Origin: JBLHGU01 sp047615875
GTDB lineage: Bacteria; Pseudomonadota; Gammaproteobacteria; Arenicellales; CAJQKF01
DNA: 13,524 nucleotides
Direction of reading: 5' to 3'
Assembly (NCBI GenBank): GCA_047615875.1
Contig: JBLHGU010000132.1
Coordinates: 1 to 13,524 of the forward strand
Shown: positions 6,639-12,978 of the stretch, piece by piece
Layout: every line of letters starts with the position of its first letter
How positions within the stretch are numbered: the first letter of the stretch is position 1
Notes under the pieces: generated by a model
What the model was told of the DNA's origin: nothing
Database searches by the model: none
Seen by the model: only the letters and a program-made list of their open reading frames with translations
Translations under genes and position numbers: made by a program

Positions 6639-7940
6639 ATGGATTACATAGTTCATCCCGGCCCTGGTTTTACCGGTACATCCGAGGTGCCAGGTGATAA
6701 ATCGATCAGTCATCGGTCGGTTATTTTCGGCAGTATCGCCGATGGAACCACAAATATTAGCGGGCTTCTCGAGGGGCAGGATGTTCTTGCTACCATCTCA
6801 GCATTCCGCGCCATGGGAGTTTCTATCGAAGGGCCGGATAACGGACATCTGACTATTCATGGAGTAGGCCTCCATGGTTTACAAGCGCCGGATAAACCTT
6901 TGAACATGGGCAACTCCGGTACTGCGATGCGGTTACTGATTGGTCTTTTAGCTGGACAAAAATTTTCTTCCCAATTGGTCGGAGATAGTTCGTTGAGCCA
7001 GCGCCCCATGCAGAGGGTGGCAGAACCTTTGCAGAAGGCGGGTGCACTAATCGAAACTCACGATGGCTGTCCACCTGTGGTAATTCAGCCGAGTAATTCA
7101 GGCCTGATTGGTTTGTACCATGAACTGAAAATTGCCAGTGCACAAATCAAGTCGGCGATATTGCTAGCTGGTTTATATGCAAATACTGCAACAACTGTAG
7201 TGGAGCCCGCTCCAACCCGGGATCATTCTGAGCGCATGTTACGTGGTTTTGGCTGCGACATAGAAACGCATGATTTGACTGCAATTCTAAAACCTGTGAA
7301 TAAGCTAACGGCGACTAGTATCCAGGTTCCCGGTGATATCTCGTCGGCCGCATTCTTTCTATGTGCTGCCGCTATGCAACCTGGTGCCAGGGTGCGAATC
7401 AACCATATCGGGTTGAATCCAACTAGAACCGGTATTCTAAATATTCTACGTGCCATGGGGGCAGCTGTAGAGATTGACAACGAGCATGTTATAGCTGGAG
7501 AAATGGTTGGTGACATTACTGTTACAGGCCGGGGCCTCTCTGCCATTGATGTGCCCGAACAATGGGTGCCATTGGCCATAGATGAATTTCCCATGATCTG
7601 TGTGATTGCGGCTACCGCTAAGGGTATTACGCGGGTTAGGGGTGCGGCCGAACTACGGGTTAAAGAAAGTGACCGAATTAGTGCTGCCGCTGAAGGATTA
7701 AAGGCTCTGGGAATTCATGTGGAAGAAACAGCAGATGGACTCGATGTGCATGGCGGAGTAATTGCTGGCGGAACAGTGAATAGCCACCATGATCACCGAA
7801 TTTCTATGGCATTTGCTATGGCAGGGCTAGTGGCGACTCATTCCATAAAAATTCTCGATTGTCGAAATGTGGCAACATCTTTCCCGAATTTCGTCGAGAC
7901 GGCCAGATTTCTCGGCTTGAATATAGAAGTGTTAGCGTAA
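6639..7940 (+). CDS. aroA: 3-phosphoshikimate 1-carboxyvinyltransferase (EPSP synthase), class II motifs
   Basis: EPSP synthase (433 aa) joins shikimate 3-phosphate and phosphoenolpyruvate in the sixth step of the shikimate pathway, upstream of chorismate. Visible motifs are PGDKSISHR (18-26), NSGTAMR (92-98), SAQIK (167-171), RDHSE (194-198), NPTR (260-263) and a C-terminal KESDRI plus HDHRISMA region. The set GDKS, SAQIK, RDHSE and NPTR marks the class II type described for glyphosate-tolerant enzymes such as CP4. However, the CP4 alanine important for tolerance is a glycine here (G94), so tolerance is not assured. The ATG lies one base after the tyrA stop with AGG in CAGGTAAG about eight bases upstream. 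The stop codon overlaps the cmk start as TAATG. Confidence 0.96.
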   Translation: MDYIVHPGPGFTGTSEVPGDKSISHRSVIFGSIADGTTNISGLLEGQDVLATISAFRAMGVSIEGPDNGHLTIHGVGLHGLQAPDKPLNMGNSGTAMRLLIGLLAGQKFSSQLVGDSSLSQRPMQRVAEPLQKAGALIETHDGCPPVVIQPSNSGLIGLYHELKIASAQIKSAILLAGLYANTATTVVEPAPTRDHSERMLRGFGCDIETHDLTAILKPVNKLTATSIQVPGDISSAAFFLCAAAMQPGARVRINHIGLNPTRTGILNILRAMGAAVEIDNEHVIAGEMVGDITVTGRGLSAIDVPEQWVPLAIDEFPMICVIAATAKGITRVRGAAELRVKESDRISAAAEGLKALGIHVEETADGLDVHGGVIAGGTVNSHHDHRISMAFAMAGLVATHSIKILDCRNVATSFPNFVETARFLGLNIEVLA

Positions 7941-8623
7941 TGGCTGAAAATCTAGTACCAATTTTGACCCTGGATGGCCCCAGTGGCACCGGTAAAGGAA
8001 CTATTGGCCGAACAATATCATCAGAGTTTGGATGGCATTATCTCGATAGTGGCGCGATTTATCGCATTTTTGCTTTGTTAGCAAATGAAGCTGGCTTGCA
8101 GTCCACGCAAGTAAAACAACTGGCAAATTTTGCAGGGCAGCAGGAAATTGATTTTGAAACCGGAGCAGAAGACATTGTTATTCGTTGCAATGGGCAGGAT
8201 AGAACCAGTGAAATACGTTCAGAACAGGCAGGTGATGCAGCTTCTAGATTTGCGGTGATACCTGAAGTTCGGGAGATTTTACTCGGTCTGCAACGCCGAC
8301 AAGCCCGGGAACCCGGTCTGGTGGCAGATGGCCGTGACATGGGGACAGTTGTGTTTCCTTCTGCGTGTTTGAAGATTTATATGACGGCAAGTGCCGAAAT
8401 TCGACTGGAACGAAGGCATAAACAGTTGAGGGAAAAGAACTTTGATGTTAATCTTCCGCAGCTTCGCTTGGAAATGGCGGAGCGTGATAAGCGGGATGCT
8501 TCAAGAAAATCTTCTCCAATGGCCGCTGCACCTGACGCTACTACCGTTGATACCAGTAATCTGGATATTAACGAGGTTTTGGCAAAAATCAGACTTCTGC
8601 TTACCGAACGATTAAAGTCTTGA
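7940..8623 (+). CDS. cmk: Cytidylate kinase
   Basis: Cmk (227 aa) phosphorylates CMP and dCMP with ATP, recycling nucleotides from RNA turnover and lipid synthesis. The P-loop is GPSGTGKGT at 13-21 (Ala is more usual than Thr at position 17), followed by the DSGAIYR segment of the nucleoside monophosphate site. GRDMGTVVFP and the Arg-rich lid region (RDKRDASRKSSPM) complete the family pattern. I chose the ATG at 7940 rather than an in-frame upstream ATG at 7859, because it gives the normal family length and the N-terminus starts just before the P-loop strand; it overlaps the aroA stop codon by one base (TAATG), a classic coupling arrangement. cmk between aroA and rpsA is a conserved gammaproteobacterial order. 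A strong terminator follows at 8643-8675. Confidence 0.96.
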   Translation: MAENLVPILTLDGPSGTGKGTIGRTISSEFGWHYLDSGAIYRIFALLANEAGLQSTQVKQLANFAGQQEIDFETGAEDIVIRCNGQDRTSEIRSEQAGDAASRFAVIPEVREILLGLQRRQAREPGLVADGRDMGTVVFPSACLKIYMTASAEIRLERRHKQLREKNFDVNLPQLRLEMAERDKRDASRKSSPMAAAPDATTVDTSNLDINEVLAKIRLLLTERLKS

Positions 8624-8642
8624 GAATCTACGTACATGGTCG

Positions 8643-8675
8643 CCGAAATCATATTACTGATTTCGGTATTTTTTT
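8643..8675 (+). terminator. Intrinsic terminator after cmk
   Basis: A perfect 9-bp stem, CCGAAATCA (8643-8651) and TGATTTCGG (8658-8666), encloses a 6-base loop TATTAC and is followed by TA and seven T residues (8669-8675). It closes the serA-to-cmk gene block and separates it from rpsA, so rpsA must rely on read-through or on its own promoter. Confidence 0.92.
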
Positions 8676-8702
8676 AACCTCTAACCTCGCCGCCGGTTAA
8701 AT
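8674..8702 (+). promoter_or_regulatory. Possible weak rpsA promoter
   Basis: TTAACC (8674-8679) and TTAAAT (8697-8702) are separated by 17 bases and each match four of six sigma-70 consensus positions. Start of transcription near 8709 would leave a leader of only about 11 bases. The -35 overlaps the T-run of the cmk terminator and the -10 lies in a small hairpin (CCGGT 8693-8697, ACCGG 8703-8707). The real promoter could instead lie inside cmk. Confidence 0.25.
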
Positions 8703-8719
8703 ACCGGTCCCTTCCTGAA

Positions 8720-10396
8720 ATGTCTGAATCTTTTGCTGAATTATTTGAAGAAAGCCTGAAAACATCCATTATGACTCCCGGTGAAGTAATCCTTGGGGAA
8801 GTAATCGATGCTAATAATGAATATGTAATTGTTAATGCCGGATTGAAGTCCGAAGCGGAAATACCGTCCTCGCAGTTCAAAAATATTGATGGTGAGTTAA
8901 CAGTTAAAATTGGTGACATGGTTGAAGTTGCTATCGAAAGCCTGGAAGATGGTTTTGGCAATACCCGCCTGTCCCGTGAAAAAGCCCGCCGCGCCAAGGC
9001 CTGGAAAGAGCTTGAAAAAGCCTTCGAAGATCAAAGTATCGTCACTGGCGTACTTACTGGTAAGGTCAAGGGTGGTTTCACCGTATCTATTGATGACGTT
9101 CGTGCATTTTTACCAGGTTCTCTGGTGGATGTTCGTCCTGTTAATGATTCAGCATATCTGGAGCGAAAGGAGCTTGAGTTCAAGGTTATTAAGCTTGATC
9201 GGCTACGTAACAATGTTGTGGTTTCTCGCCGTGCAGTGGTTGAGAAAGAGATCATGGCAGAGCGCGAGGCACTGCTTGGCACCCTGGAAGAGGGTCAAAA
9301 AATTAAGGGCGTAGTTAAGAACCTTACCGATTACGGTGCTTTCGTAAATCTGGGCGGTCTTGACGGACTATTGCATATTACTGATATTGCCTGGCGTCGT
9401 GTTAAGCATCCTTCCGAAGTGCTGGAAGTAGGTGATGAAGTTGAAGTTAAGGTTCTTAAGTTTGATCGTGAAAAGAATCGCGTCTCACTTGGCTTGAAGC
9501 AACTCGGTGATGATCCCTGGTTGGATCTGCCTCGTCGTTATCCTGAGAATACACGTTTGTTCGGTAAGGTTACCAATATTACTGATTACGGTTCTTTCGT
9601 TGAGCTGGAAGAAGGCGTTGAAGGCCTGGTGCATGTTTCAGAAATGGACTGGACCAACAAAAACGTGCATCCTAATAAAGTTTGCAAGGTTGGCGATGAA
9701 GTGGAAGTCATGGTTCTGGATATTGATGCAGAACGACGTCGAATCTCCTTAGGTATGAAACAATGTACCGTTAATCCATGGGAAGAATTTGCCGCAACCC
9801 ATAATAAGGGCGATAAAATTCAGGGTAGTATCAAGTCAATCACCGATTTTGGTGTGTTCATTGGGCTCGATGGCGGCATAGATGGGTTGATCCATTTAAG
9901 TGATCTGTCCTGGGATCGAGCCGGTGAAGAAGTGGTTCGTGAATACCAAAAGGGTGACGAGGTTGAGGCTGTAGTTCTGGCTGTAGATCCAGAACGTGAG
10001 AGAATTTCTCTCGGCATCAAGCAAGCACTGAATGATCCATTTGCGGCGTTTGTTGGTCAGAACGGCAAGGGTGATATAGTCAAAGGTGTTATTGGTGAGG
10101 TCGATGCAAAAGGTGCTGTTATTGATCTAGGCGATGGAATCGAAGGCTATTTACGTGCCACTGAATTGGCCCGTGACCATGTCGAGGACGCTCGCAGCGT
10201 GTTAACTGAAGGTAATCCTATTGAGGCTAAAATCACCAGCATCGAGAGAAAGAATCGCAAGATTTCACTTTCATTGAAAGCGCTGGAAATTGATTTGCAA
10301 GATCAGGCCATGCGTGAGTTTTCAAAACACACGGCTCCAAGTGCATCTACCCTCGGTGATAAACTTAAGGAAGAACTTTCAAAACAATCAAGTTAA
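8720..10396 (+). CDS. rpsA: 30S ribosomal protein S1
   Basis: S1 (558 aa) is the largest ribosomal protein; it binds the 30S subunit and unfolds and docks mRNA, especially messages with weak Shine-Dalgarno sequences. Six S1 (OB-fold) repeats are present at roughly residues 20-87, 105-171, 190-260, 277-347, 364-434 and 450-520. The third, fourth and fifth show the clear RNA-binding pattern (DYGAFVNLGGLDGLLH, DYGSFVELEEGVEGLVH, DFGVFIGLDGGIDGLIH); the first two diverge, as in E. coli where they bind the ribosome. Length matches the family. The ATG at 8720 has no Shine-Dalgarno (TACCGGTCCCTTCCTGAA precedes it), in line with the E. coli rpsA message, whose start region lacks one and is recognised and autoregulated through S1 and leader hairpins. 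Autoregulation here is inferred. Confidence 0.98.
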   Translation: MSESFAELFEESLKTSIMTPGEVILGEVIDANNEYVIVNAGLKSEAEIPSSQFKNIDGELTVKIGDMVEVAIESLEDGFGNTRLSREKARRAKAWKELEKAFEDQSIVTGVLTGKVKGGFTVSIDDVRAFLPGSLVDVRPVNDSAYLERKELEFKVIKLDRLRNNVVVSRRAVVEKEIMAEREALLGTLEEGQKIKGVVKNLTDYGAFVNLGGLDGLLHITDIAWRRVKHPSEVLEVGDEVEVKVLKFDREKNRVSLGLKQLGDDPWLDLPRRYPENTRLFGKVTNITDYGSFVELEEGVEGLVHVSEMDWTNKNVHPNKVCKVGDEVEVMVLDIDAERRRISLGMKQCTVNPWEEFAATHNKGDKIQGSIKSITDFGVFIGLDGGIDGLIHLSDLSWDRAGEEVVREYQKGDEVEAVVLAVDPERERISLGIKQALNDPFAAFVGQNGKGDIVKGVIGEVDAKGAVIDLGDGIEGYLRATELARDHVEDARSVLTEGNPIEAKITSIERKNRKISLSLKALEIDLQDQAMREFSKHTAPSASTLGDKLKEELSKQSS

Positions 10397-10405
10397 GCTT
10401 ATAAA
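10377..10405 (+). promoter_or_regulatory. Possible ihfB promoter
   Basis: TTTCAA (10377-10382) and TATAAA (10400-10405) are spaced by 17 bases at the end of rpsA. The -10 matches well, the -35 poorly (3 of 6). In E. coli ihfB has a promoter of its own as well as read-through from rpsA. No terminator is visible between rpsA and ihfB. Confidence 0.3.
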
Positions 10406-10446
10406 TCTCTAAAAAGCAGCACATTGATAGTAGTGAGAAAAATACT

Positions 10447-10782
10447 ATGAATACGATTACTAAATCTGAACTGATCGAAGCGTTAGCGGCAGAACAATTG
10501 CATCTTGCCCATCGTGATGTTGAGTATTCTGTCAATGCGCTGCTAGAGAAAATGGGTGATGCGCTGATTACCGGTCGGCGCATCGAAATACGGGGTTTCG
10601 GCAGTATTTCTCTACGTTATAGAGGTTCTCGTGTTGGTCGCAACCCGAAAACTGGAGCCTCAGTCTCCGTACCTGAAAAGTATGTTCCACATTTCAAGCC
10701 TGGTCGGTCACTTCGTGACCGTGTCAATCAGATGGATGTGGAAATTATGCCAGATGATTCTGACTCCTCACTAGATGACTAA
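10447..10782 (+). CDS. ihfB: Integration host factor subunit beta
   Basis: IHF-beta pairs with IHF-alpha (not in this window) to form a sequence-specific DNA-bending protein used in transcription, replication and recombination. The protein (111 aa) has the HU/IHF fold: two N-terminal helices, RIEIRGFGS, the DNA-inserting arm with the intercalating proline P67 in GRNPKTG, and HFKPGRSLRDRVN. It is longer than the 94 aa of E. coli because of three extra N-terminal residues and an acidic C-terminal tail of about 15 residues (DVEIMPDDSDSSLDD). GTGAG about ten bases before the ATG serves as the ribosome binding site. The rpsA-ihfB order is conserved in gammaproteobacteria and supports beta rather than alpha or HU. 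Confidence 0.96.
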   Translation: MNTITKSELIEALAAEQLHLAHRDVEYSVNALLEKMGDALITGRRIEIRGFGSISLRYRGSRVGRNPKTGASVSVPEKYVPHFKPGRSLRDRVNQMDVEIMPDDSDSSLDD

Positions 10783-10829
10783 ATCGGCTTTTTTATTCCA
10801 TGTTAGTTAGCTGGATACAAGCTTCACAG

Positions 10830-10864
10830 CCTGAAAGCTGATTTTCAGGTAGACAAGTTACCTG
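10830..10864 (+). promoter_or_regulatory. Two mutually exclusive hairpins in the ihfB-lapA gap
   Basis: CCTGAAA (10830-10836) pairs with TTTCAGG (10843-10849) over a 6-base loop. The 3' arm of that hairpin overlaps CAGGTA (10846-10851), which pairs with TACCTG (10859-10864) over a 7-base loop. Only one can form at a time, an attenuator-like arrangement, but neither is followed by a T-run and no leader peptide was recognised. Confidence 0.4.
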
Positions 10865-10919
10865 GTTGTCATCATTTCTTTATCACGCTGTTCCCCAATA
10901 TTCGAGTAGAATTTCATAT

Positions 10920-11207
10920 ATGAAAAAGCTGCTCTACGCGATTTTATTTCTGGTTGTTATGGTTGTGGGTCTAACCTTTGCTGTTCGCAACCCCCAATCA
11001 GTTACAATTTCCTACTACTTTGGTATCGAATTCACTCTACCGCTGATCGTGTTTTTGTTAGTTATATTGACTAGCGGAATTTTGACTGGATATTTCCTCG
11101 CACATCTGGGCAGATTTCGTGGCATGCGCAAGAAACGTCGCAGGCAGCAATTGGCTGCAACAACGCCCCCCACACAAACAATTGCTGCCACTCGGCTAAC
11201 CGAATAG
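10920..11207 (+). CDS. lapA: Lipopolysaccharide assembly protein A (DUF1049)
   Basis: LapA (95 aa) is a small inner-membrane partner of LapB in the control of lipopolysaccharide assembly. Two membrane segments are visible, residues about 4-22 (LLYAILFLVVMVVGLTFAV) and about 37-62, joined by a short loop containing the family sequence RNPQSVTISYYFG. A basic stretch RFRGMRKKRRRQQ after the second segment should lie in the cytoplasm. I start it at the ATG at 10920 (MKKLLYAI...) rather than an in-frame TTG at 10866, as this puts the membrane anchor at the N-terminus as in the family. The ribosome binding site is weak (GAG about 13 bases upstream). The stop codon overlaps the ribosome binding site of lapB, so the two are translated together. 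Confidence 0.9.
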   Translation: MKKLLYAILFLVVMVVGLTFAVRNPQSVTISYYFGIEFTLPLIVFLLVILTSGILTGYFLAHLGRFRGMRKKRRRQQLAATTPPTQTIAATRLTE

Positions 11208-11217
11208 GAGTTTTTCT

Positions 11218-12426
11218 GTGGATCCTGTCTGGCTACTAGTTTTGTTACCTGTTGCAGCTGGTTCTGGCTGGATGGCTGCGCAATTGTCTAAGCGTTCAAC
11301 AGGTGTTCTAGCTAAAAAACCACTTCCAACTGCCTACTATCAGGGTTTGAATTTACTCCTGAATGAGCAACACGACAAAGCTATCGATGTTTTGGTGAAA
11401 GCTTTGGAGGAAGATAACGAAACCGTTGAGGTGCAGCTGGCGCTTGGAAATTTGTTTCGCCGTAGAGGAGAAGTTGCTCGAGCAACCCGCATACATCAAA
11501 ATTTGATTGCTCGGGATAATCTGGATCATCAGCAACGCACCCAATCATTATTCGAGCTTGGCCAGGATTATTTTAAGGCTGGCCTTCTCGATCGCGCAGA
11601 AAACTTATTCCAGGAGTTGTCAGAAGAACCAGACATTCAGGAGCCTGCCAGTCGGCATTTACTGCAAATCTATGATCAGGAAAAAGAGTGGGAGGATGCT
11701 ATAACTGTTGCTACTCAGTTGAAGCGTGCTGGTGTTAATACTATGGTTCCGCTGATCGCTCAGTACAACTGTGAAATTGCTGAGATAGCGATACGTGAAG
11801 GCCGTTATGACGCAGCAGAAGAAGGGTCGTCGAAGGCGCTTAAAGTAGATCCAGACTGTGTGAGGGCATTGATTCAGTCGGGCAGGTTATTAGCTATTCA
11901 TGGGCTGCATCGAGAAGCCATCACAAAGTGGCGTGGTCTGGAAGATAAAAGTCCGTACTTTCTTGGCGAAGTGGTTGACTTGATTGCTAATAGCTATCGT
12001 AGTTTGGGTGAAACCGATAATTACCGATCATTTCTTGAATCTGCGCTGAATCGTCACGAAGATGTCCGACTCATGTTTGCATTGGTTGATGTGCTGGATG
12101 AAACCGAGGGAAGTGTTAAAGCTGAGGGCTTTTTAGTCACCTGGTTACGGCAGCATCCGACCATATTTGGTTTACACCGCCTTATTGAATTAAAAATTAA
12201 GCAGGACCCGGATGACGCAAAGGATCTGAATCTTTTGGAAGCCATGATAGGCAGTCTTTTAAAAAGAGACGCAGCCTATAATTGTCGTCAATGCGGATTT
12301 ACTGGAAATTCACACCATTGGCAATGCCCGGGTTGCAAGAGCTGGAATACAATTTATTCTGGTCAACCAACTCCTTCTGGGTTTCAGAAGTCAGAAGCAT
12401 TTTTAAGAACAGTTAGGGGAATGTAG
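11218..12426 (+). CDS. lapB: Lipopolysaccharide assembly protein B (TPR and rubredoxin-like protein)
   Basis: LapB (YciM in E. coli; 402 aa) is a membrane-anchored scaffold that, in E. coli, directs the FtsH protease to degrade LpxC and so balances LPS against phospholipid synthesis. An N-terminal membrane segment (VWLLVLLPVAAGSGW) is followed by tetratricopeptide repeats over about residues 35-330 and a C-terminal rubredoxin-like metal site with C356, C359, C370 and C373 in two CxxC pairs (CRQC and CPGC). All these parts match the family. Translation starts at GTG 11218, chosen because AGGAG at 11206-11210, overlapping the lapA stop, lies seven bases upstream and the anchor begins directly afterwards. 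Confidence 0.95.
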   Translation: MDPVWLLVLLPVAAGSGWMAAQLSKRSTGVLAKKPLPTAYYQGLNLLLNEQHDKAIDVLVKALEEDNETVEVQLALGNLFRRRGEVARATRIHQNLIARDNLDHQQRTQSLFELGQDYFKAGLLDRAENLFQELSEEPDIQEPASRHLLQIYDQEKEWEDAITVATQLKRAGVNTMVPLIAQYNCEIAEIAIREGRYDAAEEGSSKALKVDPDCVRALIQSGRLLAIHGLHREAITKWRGLEDKSPYFLGEVVDLIANSYRSLGETDNYRSFLESALNRHEDVRLMFALVDVLDETEGSVKAEGFLVTWLRQHPTIFGLHRLIELKIKQDPDDAKDLNLLEAMIGSLLKRDAAYNCRQCGFTGNSHHWQCPGCKSWNTIYSGQPTPSGFQKSEAFLRTVRGM

Positions 12427-12513
12427 CTCAGTTTGTCATGATGATTTTCGTAGGAGATTTTTGACATTTTCTCTGTTAATTTGTCACAGAGTTAGAGTAA
12501 TGGAGAGCTTATA

Positions 12514-12547
12514 GTTGAACTGTCGATGATCGGCACAGGAATTCAAC
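12514..12547 (+). repeat. Imperfect long hairpin in front of the comEA-like gene
   Basis: GTTGAACTGTCGA (12514-12526) can pair with TCG, ACAG and TTCAAC (12530-12532, 12535-12538, 12542-12547) around the loop TGA, giving 13 base pairs with a 2-base and a 3-base bulge on the 3' side. No T-run follows. It lies in the likely leader, 12 bases before the ribosome binding site of the next gene. Confidence 0.5.
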
Positions 12548-12569
12548 CTAACCAAACACGGAGTACATC

Positions 12570-12857
12570 ATGTTCAACTTATCTTTTTCAAGAATCACCT
12601 CTTTCGCCGCGGCTATGCTGTTTAGTTTTAGTGTCTGGGCTGGGCCAGTCAATATAAACTCCGCAGATGCGGATGCTCTGGCTGCTAATTTAGTAGGTGT
12701 TGGAGACAAGATTGCAGCTGCAATAGTGGCTGATCGGGAACAGAATGGACCTTTCAGTAGCATTGAAGAATTGATGCGGGTGAAGGGTATCGGAGTGAAA
12801 ACACTGGAAAAGAATCGAGAATCCTTACAGTTGGAGGGTTCATTGGAGGACAGTTAA
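12570..12857 (+). CDS. Secreted ComEA-like helix-hairpin-helix protein
   Basis: This 95-aa protein has a signal peptide (hydrophobic core FAAAMLFSFSV, likely cleavage after A24 in VWA-GP) and a mature part of about 70 residues made of the ComEA-type double helix-hairpin-helix: VNINSADADAL, then GVGDKIAAAIVADR and GPFSSIEELMRVKGIGVKTL. In ComEA such domains bind double-stranded DNA in the periplasm during natural transformation. Short stand-alone ComEA-like proteins are common in gammaproteobacteria; some act in DNA uptake, and many are uncharacterised. A good ribosome binding site CGGAG lies six bases before the ATG. The gene is flanked by its own leader hairpin and a strong terminator, so it is probably transcribed alone. 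Natural competence cannot be concluded from this gene alone. Confidence 0.88.
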   Translation: MFNLSFSRITSFAAAMLFSFSVWAGPVNINSADADALAANLVGVGDKIAAAIVADREQNGPFSSIEELMRVKGIGVKTLEKNRESLQLEGSLEDS

Positions 12858-12864
12858 TAAGGTA

Positions 12865-12894
12865 AAATATCGATGTTAGATTAATCCGATATTT
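12865..12894. repeat. 8-bp inverted repeat after the comEA-like gene
   Basis: AAATATCG (12865-12872) and CGATATTT (12887-12894) flank a 14-base spacer that itself contains the palindrome GATTAATC (12879-12886). It lies between the comEA-like stop codon and the terminator. AT-rich and without a clear role. Confidence 0.4.
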
Positions 12895-12910
12895 CGAAAA
12901 CCGAGTAATG

Positions 12911-12941
12911 GGAAGGGTGCTGGAAAGCGCCCTTCCTTTTT
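12911..12941 (+). terminator. Intrinsic terminator after the comEA-like gene
   Basis: GGAAGGGTGCT (12911-12921) pairs with AGCGCCCTTCC (12926-12936), 11 base pairs including one T-G wobble, closed by the tetraloop GGAA (GNRA type) and followed by five T residues (12937-12941). It isolates the comEA-like transcript from ugd. Confidence 0.92.
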
Positions 12942-12968
12942 GGCGTTCAAGCTGCATGTGCATAAAAT
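12940..12968 (+). promoter_or_regulatory. Possible ugd promoter
   Basis: TTGGCG (12940-12945) and TAAAAT (12963-12968) have the ideal 17-base spacing. The predicted start near 12975 would be only about four bases before the ATG at 12979 and would exclude the GAGG ribosome binding site at 12969-12972. So either the message is nearly leaderless or this is a chance match; the terminator just upstream does mean some promoter must lie here or within the first part of the gene. Confidence 0.25.
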
Positions 12969-12978
12969 GAGGTAATAA

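Noticed and set aside
7859..7939. N-terminal extension of cmk from an upstream ATG
   Set aside because: It lies inside aroA in another frame, adds 27 residues absent from the family, and the TAATG overlap at 7940 is the natural start.
10790..10795. T-run after ihfB as a terminator
   Set aside because: No stable stem precedes the six T residues.
12461..12466. Perfect TTGACA -35 box upstream of the comEA-like gene
   Set aside because: No acceptable -10 hexamer at 15-19 bases downstream (the sequence there is TGTCACAGAG), so it is not called a promoter.
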